Below, piece after piece: positions 6,634-14,900 of a DNA stretch of 40,859 nucleotides (positions are counted from its first letter, which is position 1; the number at the start of each line of letters is the position of its first letter). This DNA is from a virus: the IMG/VR virus record IMGVR_UViG_3300045119_000249, positions 1 through 40,859 of that record; one strand, written 5' to 3'. Below the pieces are notes generated by a model that saw nothing but the letters and a program-made list of their open reading frames with translations, had not been told where the DNA came from and searched no databases. Position numbers and translations under genes: made by a program.

Positions 6634-7883
6634 GCTGCCTTCGCCAAGGGTTCAACAGCCTGCAGCTTCTGACGTGCTTTCACACCATCCATACCGTTAC
6701 CGATGTCGTCGAGATAGTCCGCGTAGGCCTGACGCATGATGCGCTGGTAGTTGATCCACTCGGGCCGCTTGTAGACCAGCTCCACGTCCTTGCCGACTTT
6801 GTGAGACAACGACATTTCGATTACCTGTCCGTTGAAAAATGTTTCACCCAATGTATGCGAAGCCGTTGCACGGAAACCATGTGGCACGTGAATGCCGTCG
6901 TAGTCACGCAGGTACCGGTGCATGATGCCGCTTAAACGATCCTTGCCCGACGGCATGCCCTTACGATAGACGTTCGGGAAAACCCACGGCGATGTGCCAC
7001 AACGTAATTTCAGCTCACGCAACATCTTGACGGCTTGCTTCGGCAACGGAACAGCGTGGGCACGACGCTGCTTCATGCGCGGTGCTGGAATAACCCACAT
7101 TGCTTTGTCTAGGTTGAATTCTGTCCACGCTGCTTTCATCAGCTCGGCAGCGCGCGTGTACAAGTACGCGCACATCATCATAGGCACGCGCTGGTCAAAT
7201 TCAAGACGTTTTATTTCGTTGATCAGCACACCGACCTTTTCAGGGTCAAGCAATGCCGGACGCGCTTCGGCTTCCTGCTGCGGTGCCTCTTTGTGGATTT
7301 CGGTAGCGATGTTATGTGGGATCAGGCCGCGACGTGTGGCCAAGCTACAAACCTCACGAATCTGTCCGGCAATCGGGCGCACACTTCCGGGCACGTTCTC
7401 ACGTATCTGTTTCACCAGAGCACAGAGCACGACCATGGTCAGGTCGGCCATAGGATAGTGCCCGATATAGGATAAAACGTGGTTGCGCTGGCACCGCTTG
7501 ATGTGAGTAATGGACGCTTCGCTGATGCCTTCGGCACGCTTCAGGTCGATGAGTTCGTCCAAGCAGGCCGCGTAGGTATTCAGGCGCGCGTGCGCCTTGC
7601 GCTGCTTGCTGACTTTCTTTTCAAACACCGGATCAGCACCAGCCGCGATTTGTTTGCGCGTAGCACTTGCAGCGTCGCGCGCTGCTTGCAAGGACATTTC
7701 CGGGTAGGTGCCAAGGGTTGCGGCACGTTCTTTTTTTTCATCGCCTACCGCTAGATCGTAGCGCAGACGCCACGTCTTTTTACCGCTCACCGCGACGTGC
7801 AATTCCAGGCGATTGCCGTCCGCAACTTTGTAGGGTTTTGCTTTAGGCTTGAGACCGTCAATTTTCAGAGCATTGATTGCCAT
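6630..7883 (-). CDS. int: Tyrosine integrase, P4/DUF4102 type
   Basis: 417 residues from ATG at 7883, preceded by GGAAAGG. An N-terminal DUF4102 arm-binding domain (about residues 1-90, with LGTYPEMSLQAAR) is followed by a core-binding domain and a catalytic domain. Catalytic residues read as R244 (TRAAEL), H335 and R338 (HGFR), H361 (SHK) and nucleophile Y371 (VYKRP), so the enzyme looks complete. This family usually inserts at tRNA genes. It is the first gene of the leftward block and carries an excisionase-like gene fused to its stop. The 493-bp gap upstream probably holds attP and the promoter. Confidence 0.96.
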   Translation of the reverse strand: MAINALKIDGLKPKAKPYKVADGNRLELHVAVSGKKTWRLRYDLAVGDEKKERAATLGTYPEMSLQAARDAASATRKQIAAGADPVFEKKVSKQRKAHARLNTYAACLDELIDLKRAEGISEASITHIKRCQRNHVLSYIGHYPMADLTMVVLCALVKQIRENVPGSVRPIAGQIREVCSLATRRGLIPHNIATEIHKEAPQQEAEARPALLDPEKVGVLINEIKRLEFDQRVPMMMCAYLYTRAAELMKAAWTEFNLDKAMWVIPAPRMKQRRAHAVPLPKQAVKMLRELKLRCGTSPWVFPNVYRKGMPSGKDRLSGIMHRYLRDYDGIHVPHGFRATASHTLGETFFNGQVIEMSLSHKVGKDVELVYKRPEWINYQRIMRQAYADYLDDIGNGMDGVKARQKLQAVEPLAKAA

Positions 7884-7902
7884 TTCCTTACCTTTCCTTA
7901 TT

Positions 7903-7917
7903 CCAGTTTTTATACCA
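7903..7917 (+). repeat. 15-bp repeat next to integrase start, copy 1
   Basis: CCAGTTTTTATACCA, identical to 8145-8159. It lies 20 bp upstream of the integrase start codon. It could be an integrase arm site or an autoregulatory site. Confidence 0.6.
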
Positions 7918-8007
7918 ACTTTAGGCTTCACGGGTTGCAACAATGCGCAACACTGAAACCGTCAATTTAGCGGCTTGATTCTGGAAAAGCAAGGGACGTA
8001 TGCGACT

Positions 8008-8052
8008 TACAGCGATTTGCAGCGACCTACAGAAAGCTACAGCGAGTAGCAG
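8008..8052 (+). repeat. Five NNCAG motifs with 10-bp period
   Basis: TACAG, TGCAG, TACAG, TACAG and AGCAG begin at 8008, 8018, 8028, 8038 and 8048, exactly one helical turn apart; three are followed by CGA. This is a face-of-helix arrangement expected for cooperative protein binding, such as integrase or excisionase arm sites. Confidence 0.6.
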
Positions 8053-8144
8053 CAACACCCGCTAGCCTGCTGGTTTGTTTTGCGCGGTATCGGCCAAGAC
8101 CCGCACCAGCATTGAATGTAGCTAGTTTTTGAATTTACTTTATA

Positions 8145-8159
8145 CCAGTTTTTATACCA
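8145..8159 (+). repeat. 15-bp repeat next to integrase, copy 2
   Basis: Second exact copy of CCAGTTTTTATACCA, 242 bp from the first; TATACCAG at 8141-8148 makes a partial third unit immediately before it. Confidence 0.6.
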
Positions 8160-8376
8160 GTTTTCTGGCTACAGTCGGTAGCATCCGACCGTAAACCCCC
8201 ATGTATCTTTTTCGCCAAAGCCACGATTATGCGCGCCAGATCGGGCAGGGAAAAGGGGTCTTAGCCTTGTAAATATCTGCCCTTTGGTACATGGCGGCGC
8301 ACACAACTTCAGGTTATATTGTGTAGCCTTTAGTTGTACCTTGCGAACAAACGTTCAATTGTGAAAGGGGTCAATT

Positions 8377-9681
8377 ATGTCTATCGCATTAGAAGTCTTA
8401 GCGAAAATCACACCGATTCTAAAGAACAAACCTCACGGACTGACGGGCAAACAGGTGTTGTCGTACTTCACCGATAAATACAACATGACGCAGATTCGTG
8501 GCGGCCTTGAAACAAACGTGTCGACGGGCAGGCTTCGCAAGATACAGAGCGATGAAAAAACAGTGTGGGGGCCAGCGGTCGGTTTTACTTTACCGGGCTT
8601 ACCCCTCACCGCGAACAAACCGACATTTTCAAGTCAGATGATTAACGCAAGCCAGAAAAAGCGATTGGCATCGCGCAAGGCAAATCAAGAAAAAAAAATA
8701 CAGTCAGGGCAGAGCGGTATCGAAACCGACAAATTTCTGGAATTGATACAAACCAGATCAGAATTAAACCGTCATAGCTTGTCCGGGCACGTGACCGAGT
8801 TGTACAAAGTGCACCGCACGACAACGAACTACACAATCAATCGCTTGCTCAACACAGGCAAAATTGTCCAGATCGGAACGGTACGTCTCGGGTACCTTGC
8901 ACTAGCGAATCCGATACTAGCGGCTTCGGAGTTCAAAGGATCGGACGCACAGATCGTTGCACTCGTTGAAGCAAACCCGCTCATGAGTTCCGACGGTATC
9001 AAGGCACGCGTGGCCAGCGCAACAGGCAAGGACAGCACTGCGGTCTACAACATGATGAAGTCGCTAGTCTCACGCGGCCTTCTGGCAATGAAGGGACATG
9101 ACTTTGTACTGCCTTCATCTAGCGAAGCAATGTTGTCGACAGAAGACGACGTCGAACCAACACCAGTCGAAGAACTAGTCACACCTGTGAGTGCTTCACC
9201 GATGTCGCAATACTTCGCGCAATCGCTTGAAGGACTCGGTATCCAGATTAAGGCACTTGCAGAGTCACTGGCTGATTCGATTGCATTGCAGATCGGTGAG
9301 CAGGTGGCGCAACGTCTGGCTTCATTGGAAACGACAGTACATGGTGCCAGGCCGACGCAATATGCGAACAGCAAAGAGACAAGCATGAGCGAACAAGCAG
9401 GTGCGAAAATCCGAATTGCTATCGCTGGCCTGATCGGTGTGCAGGCTAACGCCATTGCGGCCGATTTTCCCGGTGTGAAATTTGTGTTCATCGATACCGA
9501 CAATGTTGGTGAGCACCTTGCAGAGCAGGTTAAACGCTGCAATCGGGTCTACACCATGACGAAGTTCGTCAGTCATGCACTTGAGGGCAAGTTACGCAAC
9601 CACCCGAACTTCGTTCGCATCAATGGTGGCCTGTCGTCGTTGCGCGCTGAAATCCGCGACAGCATTCAGACGCTGCAATGA
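8377..9681 (+). CDS. Multi-winged-helix protein with DUF2325-like C-terminus
   Basis: 434 residues, ATG at 8377 after GAAAGGGG. Three winged-helix-like units can be read at about residues 1-75, 118-185 and 188-248, then a low-complexity linker and an amphipathic helix (about 275-320). The C-terminal domain (about 343-434) starts with a Rossmann-like strand and turn (KIRIAIAGLIGVQ), has FVFIDTDN, and ends TKFVSHALEGKL with INGGLSSL. This layout resembles DUF2325-type nucleotide-sensor domains, a tentative match. It points toward a DNA-binding sensor. The gene is rightward between leftward blocks, overlaps a two-TM gene by ATGA, and looks like an accessory (moron) cassette. Confidence 0.8.
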   Translation: MSIALEVLAKITPILKNKPHGLTGKQVLSYFTDKYNMTQIRGGLETNVSTGRLRKIQSDEKTVWGPAVGFTLPGLPLTANKPTFSSQMINASQKKRLASRKANQEKKIQSGQSGIETDKFLELIQTRSELNRHSLSGHVTELYKVHRTTTNYTINRLLNTGKIVQIGTVRLGYLALANPILAASEFKGSDAQIVALVEANPLMSSDGIKARVASATGKDSTAVYNMMKSLVSRGLLAMKGHDFVLPSSSEAMLSTEDDVEPTPVEELVTPVSASPMSQYFAQSLEGLGIQIKALAESLADSIALQIGEQVAQRLASLETTVHGARPTQYANSKETSMSEQAGAKIRIAIAGLIGVQANAIAADFPGVKFVFIDTDNVGEHLAEQVKRCNRVYTMTKFVSHALEGKLRNHPNFVRINGGLSSLRAEIRDSIQTLQ

Positions 9682-9986
9682 TTCCACCGACCAAACGGAA
9701 GTACCTGTATGCGGCGTCATGGATAGCAGGTTTCTACAGTTGTATGTGCGCGATTTTTGCACCGTCCATGTCGCCGTCCCTGCGCATCGTTTCCGGTGTG
9801 CTGATTGGGGCCATGTTCACAATCAACTACGCAGTCGTGATGGTCGCTGAAAAGCACAACGACCGTCTGTATGAGATATGTGAGTACCAGCGCAAGGCAA
9901 TCGCGGTGTTGTCGCAGCTCTTACCAGCAAATAGCCTGAAAGAAGTGTCGTTCGACAATCTGCCGGGAGAAAGCACCAGCAAATAA
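9678..9986 (+). CDS. Small two-transmembrane protein
   Basis: 102 residues, ATG overlapping the previous stop (ATGA). Two hydrophobic segments, about residues 10-29 and 35-56, are followed by a charged cytoplasmic-type tail of about 45 residues with EKHNDRLYEICEYQRKAIAVL. Translational coupling to the multi-winged-helix protein suggests a two-component cassette: a sensor/regulator with a membrane effector, as in superinfection-exclusion or abortive systems. A holin is an alternative, since no other holin candidate is evident, but the position away from late genes argues against it. Confidence 0.75.
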   Translation: MIPPTKRKYLYAASWIAGFYSCMCAIFAPSMSPSLRIVSGVLIGAMFTINYAVVMVAEKHNDRLYEICEYQRKAIAVLSQLLPANSLKEVSFDNLPGESTSK

Positions 9987-10033
9987 TTTTGTCGTCCCTG
10001 ACGTCTTGCCATGGCGGACGTCCGACTTGTTAT

Positions 10034-10052
10034 CTACAATTGCTTATTGTAG
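10034..10052. promoter_or_regulatory. Palindromic operator-like site before the HTH gene
   Basis: CTACAAT, five bases, ATTGTAG: a perfect 7-bp inverted repeat 43 bp before the GTG start at 10095. Position and symmetry fit a dimeric repressor site, possibly autoregulation by the HTH protein downstream. No T-run follows, so it is not a terminator of the preceding gene. Confidence 0.5.
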
Positions 10053-10094
10053 CGGTCGGTCGCACGCTGTAGCATTGCAAAAAAGGAGACGACA

Positions 10095-10286
10095 GTGAAT
10101 CCAGACACCGAGTTGAACGCGGAAGAGATAGCCAAGTTGTTGAATTGTCACAGAGCCACGGTTTATCGGCTCTGGAATAAGGGCAAGCTGGCGAAGATTC
10201 CGTACCCTTTCAAACGCAGTAGAAGCCGCTACGGCGACGTGCAGGCACTTGCCCCTAGCATCATCAAGGGTGAACAGCGTGTGTAG
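10095..10286 (+). CDS. Small helix-turn-helix protein
   Basis: 63 residues from GTG at 10095, with a strong AAGGAG 7 bases upstream that fixes the start. Residues 6-40 form an excisionase/Fis-like helix-turn-helix (AEEIAKLLNCHRATVYRLWNKGKL), followed by a basic wing with KRSRSRYG. It is a second small HTH besides the excisionase-like gene near integrase. It ends 23 bp inside a convergent leftward reading frame. It probably regulates the island or late genes; no direct evidence. Confidence 0.78.
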   Translation: MNPDTELNAEEIAKLLNCHRATVYRLWNKGKLAKIPYPFKRSRSRYGDVQALAPSIIKGEQRV

Positions 10287-10550
10287 CCGTGCAGGCCTTG
10301 CGTGGCGCCTCTGGCGCGACGCTTATCTCGGTTTCAACTTCCGCAATGCTTGGCGTGTTGCTGGCCTGATGCAACGGCGCCAGTGAGGGTGAGCAATGCA
10401 GCACGCGACGCGCTGCCTGTGATATTTGCGCGTCGGCCACCGTGGAATGTTGTAGCAGCTCACCGGCACCGCTGACGTACTGCCCGGCACATCAGCGGCG
10501 TAGGTGTATCCACCAATCAGGCACAGCAGCGCGAGCGCTGCGGCTTTCAT
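10264..10550 (-). pseudogene. Signal-peptide protein, apparently frameshifted
   Basis: Starting at ATG 10550, a clear signal peptide (MKAAALALLCLIGGYTYA) leads into ADVPGS. After that the same frame becomes basic and cysteine-rich and runs to 10323, while the neighbouring frame reads like normal protein (GQYVSGAGELLQHSTVADAQ onwards) to a stop at 10264. One missing base near 10490 would join them into a secreted protein of about 95 residues. Either a true frameshift or an assembly error explains this. It is the last gene of the late operon, a common place for lysis or periplasmic proteins, but I recognise no family. Confidence 0.5.
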
Positions 10551-10553
10551 GGC

Positions 10554-11966
10554 TCACGCTGCCTCAAGCGCGGCCACGCGCGCTTCCAATTGCTCTATAC
10601 GCTCCATTGCCTTTTTCAGCACGGCGTAGGCATATGGCAGCGTGTTGGTGTGCGTCAGCGCCAGCATGCCGTCATCCTGTACGCTGGTAACGGTCGGGCA
10701 GTCTGTCCAGTCTTGCGCGATCAGGAAAGGCCGTTGCGTGCCTTCGTCGTCGGTCTTGAAGCGGCCGTGCTCAGTGCGCACAGTCTTGAACCAGTCCCAA
10801 AGTGCAGCGCCTGAAATTGGCGTCAATGCTGTTTTCATACGTTCGTCAGATGCAGCGGCCCACGCGTTGTTACCGTCTGAAATAAAAACGCCAACATTCG
10901 ATTGATTGTAAATATAAAAACCGTTATTGATGACCGGGCCAACTTCCCACCATTTCCCTACAGCAGCCGTAGTGTTGCGCATCGTCAAGCCAAGTGCCGC
11001 CGATGCTATGGTCACACTGCCCGGAGAATTTGCGTCGGATGAAAGTACGGTACTCGTGCCAAATAAAATACTTTGTCCGGTCGTTATGCGCATTGCTTCA
11101 TTACCACCAACGCGGAAACTCATCGGCACAAAAGCACCTGTGCCAACTTTATCGGACACGATTTGTGCTTCTGTCGGCAGCAACGCAAAATGCGCAAAGG
11201 CACAATTCAACATACTTGGCGCACCAAATAATTGAAAATATGTGTCTGTGCCTGTGCCGTTCGGTAGCATCGCCATTGCGGTCAAACTGTTAGGTGTACT
11301 ACTTTGAAATGCAAAGCGGTTTGATGCCGTCGCGTTTGACATATCGGCCATAAGGCGCCGACCAGTGCCAGCTAAAATGCAATTGCCCGCTGCATCAAAC
11401 CGCATGCGTTCCGTACTGCCCGAATAAAATTCGAGACCGCCCGGATTAAACGTCGCCCCAGTGTCGCGGATTGTGATTGCGCCACCTGATAACGTACCGG
11501 CTACGGTGCCCAAAAATACAACGCCATTTGCGCCAGTCGTACCGATAAAATTTCCCGTTAGTGAATTTATGGCGCCGTTAACTTTCAAGTCACCCGTCAT
11601 GGTCTGCGTGCCATCGCGCGCAAGCTTTTCGTTGTCCAGCTCTTGTAGCGCTGCTTGTACATTTGTTGCAGCGATACCGCCGACAGGCGTAAAGCTCACG
11701 CCGCCAGCAGCGACGACAACCGCGCCCGCGTGCGTTGAATTGTTGAATTGCAGGATTGCAACATCTGCCACACCGTCAAACAATTTGAGATAACAAACCG
11801 GCGCCGCTGCAACGTCTACCCATACGGTGCCAGGCTTGGCATAGGTCGGACGTGCAACGCCTGTATGCGAAGAGTGCAGCGCATCGCGCCAGTTGTTCAA
11901 ATCGTTTGCCAGTTGCGAGCCGGTTTTTACCTGCGGATCGATTACGCCAAAGTCATACTGTGACAT
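10554..11966 (-). CDS. Tail fibre with S74 intramolecular chaperone
   Basis: 470 residues. The N-terminus (DFGVIDPQVKTGSQLANDLNNW) resembles tail-attachment domains; GIAATNVQAALQELD (about 98-112) is a common fibre repeat. The middle is glycine/threonine-rich beta-helix-like sequence. The C-terminus holds a peptidase S74 chaperone: AAASDERMKT, with the Ser-Asp dyad at about residues 373-374, then a coiled-coil end (KAMERIEQLEARVAALEAA). In this family the chaperone trimerises the fibre and cuts itself off before the serine, so a 372-residue mature fibre is expected. It follows the tail-tip gene by one base and determines host binding. Confidence 0.9.
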   Translation of the reverse strand: MSQYDFGVIDPQVKTGSQLANDLNNWRDALHSSHTGVARPTYAKPGTVWVDVAAAPVCYLKLFDGVADVAILQFNNSTHAGAVVVAAGGVSFTPVGGIAATNVQAALQELDNEKLARDGTQTMTGDLKVNGAINSLTGNFIGTTGANGVVFLGTVAGTLSGGAITIRDTGATFNPGGLEFYSGSTERMRFDAAGNCILAGTGRRLMADMSNATASNRFAFQSSTPNSLTAMAMLPNGTGTDTYFQLFGAPSMLNCAFAHFALLPTEAQIVSDKVGTGAFVPMSFRVGGNEAMRITTGQSILFGTSTVLSSDANSPGSVTIASAALGLTMRNTTAAVGKWWEVGPVINNGFYIYNQSNVGVFISDGNNAWAAASDERMKTALTPISGAALWDWFKTVRTEHGRFKTDDEGTQRPFLIAQDWTDCPTVTSVQDDGMLALTHTNTLPYAYAVLKKAMERIEQLEARVAALEAA

Positions 11967-11967
11967 T

Positions 11968-14900
11968 TTAGAGCCTCCGTGAAATCTTCAGCGGCCCGTT
12001 ACCAGGACGCGAAACTTGTCGCCGTGTTGATTGCCGGGCACGCAGCGGTGGTGCCCGATACAAACCGGTAATATTTTGTGAACCACGCGCGCCGTAGCCT
12101 TTTGCAATCCAGTCGAAGTTGCGCGCGATACCTGCACCACCTGCGTTCAAAAATTGAATGTGGAACCCGGCCGCGTCTGCCGCTGTAATCGCGTAGCGCT
12201 CACCTGACGCTGCAAGGTCTGGCGTGATGGAAAGTGCAGGACGCACCATGAACGCAGGATCGTACAAAACCGTAAACCCGCCTGCAGGACACGGCACGTT
12301 GTAGTCACCGTCAGTACGGTCGGGCATATCAATATCAATCGTTGCCGCGTCGATAATTACGCCAGCATCAGGTTGTGCAGCGCCACCGATGTATTCCGCA
12401 ATGAGTCGGAATTGAAACAGCCGACCGATATAGTCGCCTACTTGGAAATGACGCCATATTCCAACATCAGAACGCCCCCAACCGATAGGCGAAGCAATCG
12501 CCAGTGGCGTCCAGTCAATCATCGCACCGGCTGAATTAATCCACCGGATTTCGTGCCAGATATTGACGTTACCGGTGATAGCAACTTGATTGCCGGAACC
12601 GTCCAGCGTCCACCCGCCAATCGGTTGCGCAATGGCAAGTGGTGTCCATGCGGCCATAAAGGCGTTCGTGCTATAAGCAGAGCCGTTGATTTTTGATGTG
12701 AACCGCGTCTGGAAAATATCGCCGCCGTCGTAAATCTCGTTGTAATAATATTCTGAGCGAGCAGGGAAAGAACCGTCACCGAGCGGCAACGTGATCAGGT
12801 CGTCGTCGGCATTGACGGTAAATCCAGATTTCAAACCAGGCCAGAGTTCTGGTTTGTCATCCCACTGTGCAATGACATTCAAGTTCCACAGCGTATCGGT
12901 CGGGGTGAACGCTACGGCGTAGTCTTCCGAAACCTGCCCGGCTGAATCAATCGAACGAATGAAGTAAGTGCCAAGCCTTAACGGCACTTCAAACGTGCGT
13001 GCAGGCCAAGGCACCGAAGGCGTCAAGCGCGTTGCACCAGACAATGCCGCACTGTCAAAGCGCGGGTCGTACCAGATTTCGTAAGCTAGAACGTCCTGAT
13101 CGGCAGATTCTGACCATATCAGCGTTATCGTCTCGCGCTTCACATCCAGATCAAACGCTGACGGCGCGGACGGTGGCAGATTTTCCAAAGGCACCGTGCT
13201 GGCGCTCATCGATGTGCCTTGCAGGCTTGTGTTCGTGAAAGGCGTCACCGTGTAAGTCAATTCCAGCATCGTGCGTTCAAACGATGCGATCAGGCTGAAC
13301 GTGTGCAAGCCTTGGAATGTTTCGGTACGGTCGACAAGTTCCGGGCGCTGGTTCGGAATGTTTAACCAGATTTCTGCGTAGGCAAAAAACGGTGAGTTGA
13401 CCGTGAAATTAATAAGAACTTGTTGTATCGGCCGCCGATCAATGAACACAAGTTCATTCACCAGCGTGACGGAAGTAACAGCAAGCGCCGTCGCATTGAT
13501 CAGATCGTCACCGAACCCAGGGTTCCACACTGGCAATGGGCCGGTGTCTGCGTCGTATATAGCAGGTTCATAAACGACAAGCGACAGTTGCGCGACCATA
13601 TCCGACTGTGGCTGTATCGCCTGCACGACATACGGCCGCGTCACCTTGTCGACCGTGCCGAGAACGAACAAGTCATCGGGCAGGATGCCCGTCGCGTCAT
13701 CTAACGTGAATTCGTGGCCAGAGACAACAGCGGTCACAGCGCCTTGCCGAATCGTGCCGTCCTGCAAGCGCACCGTATAAGCAGAAGGCGCCAGGCTCAA
13801 GTCTTGTGCAATCAGAACATCGTCACCAGAGACCGCAACAACGCGCGTCGAATAGCCGCCGATCTTCGGCACGTCATGCTGGACATAAACAAGGTCACCA
13901 CGCTGCACGGCCAAGTGTTCTATATCCATCTTCAGTGAAAAGGATTCACTGCGTTCAATCACTTGCGCCATCATGTAGCGGCCGTATGCCCACGCCCGGA
14001 ACCATTCAGTTATCCCGGCTGTGGCCAGCTCTTCAAAACGCGTGGCGTTGCTGATGTCGTACCCGTCTTTGTAGACGATGATTTCTTGCCGCTGGTATCC
14101 ACGGTCTCTATCGATGAATGACACACGCAACGCGTGCACTTCGTCCGCATAGGTACGCTGCCCGGAAAAGTCCCACGAATTTGTCGGTGTGATTACCTGT
14201 CGCGGTACGTCGTTGCGCTGATCAATCAACACACCATATTTACCGGTCTGCGTGAATATCAGCGATGCACGGCAGCAGGATAACAACGAGTCAATGACGT
14301 CCTTGATCGGCGCGACGAAGTCGATGACCATGTCACAGGTGTGGCGCGGTGCGGTTATCTCTTCGCCGTTGATAATCCATGTGCGCGGTTCATCGCAGTA
14401 TTGCGCCAGCGCGTACCAGGACGGCCAATCGATTAACGAATGCGCGACAGGTTTCGGCGTGGCACTCCCGATCAGTACGTCGAGCGCGCACCATGCAGGG
14501 TTACGCGTCGGAATTTCACCCACTAAATTACCAGCGCCGTCATACGTCGGCAAAATGCCTTGCGCAATCGCCGTAAGATTTTGTATGACACCGGAAATCT
14601 TTTCAGACGCGAGTAACCGTACCTCCAACATGGTATGCGGTTGGCGCAATTGAAACATCGGCCCGGTCACGTTTGATTTCAGTACCGTCACTGCTGCAGA
14701 GTTGAACAGCTTTGTGTCCGCTGAAATTGGCGTGATACGCGTTAACTCAATTTCATATTGGCCAGACTTCGGGAATTGCAGGTACAGCGACGCAGACTTC
14801 GGACGCGTCGTCATTTCATAAATAATGAAGCCGGGAAAATATTCGTAAGCCGCGTCGTTGTATGAAATTTGCAAACGATATATTCCGGTAACAGTCCGAC

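Larger units (their letters stand above)
7884..8376. other. Gene-free region upstream of integrase, likely attP
   Basis: 493 bp lie between divergent integrase and the winged-helix gene without a convincing ORF. It contains a 15-base exact repeat, CCAGTTTTTATACCA, at 7903-7917 and 8145-8159; the second copy is preceded by an extra TATACCAG. It also contains five NNCAG motifs spaced 10 bp. Such short phased repeats flanking an integrase are typical of arm-type sites, so attP probably lies here, but I cannot define the core without a host junction. The integrase promoter should also be here. Confidence 0.6.

Noticed and set aside
7884-8376. tRNA gene or tRNA fragment at the attachment site
   Set aside because: I looked for a T-arm (GTTCGANTC) and cloverleaf next to integrase and saw none on either strand.
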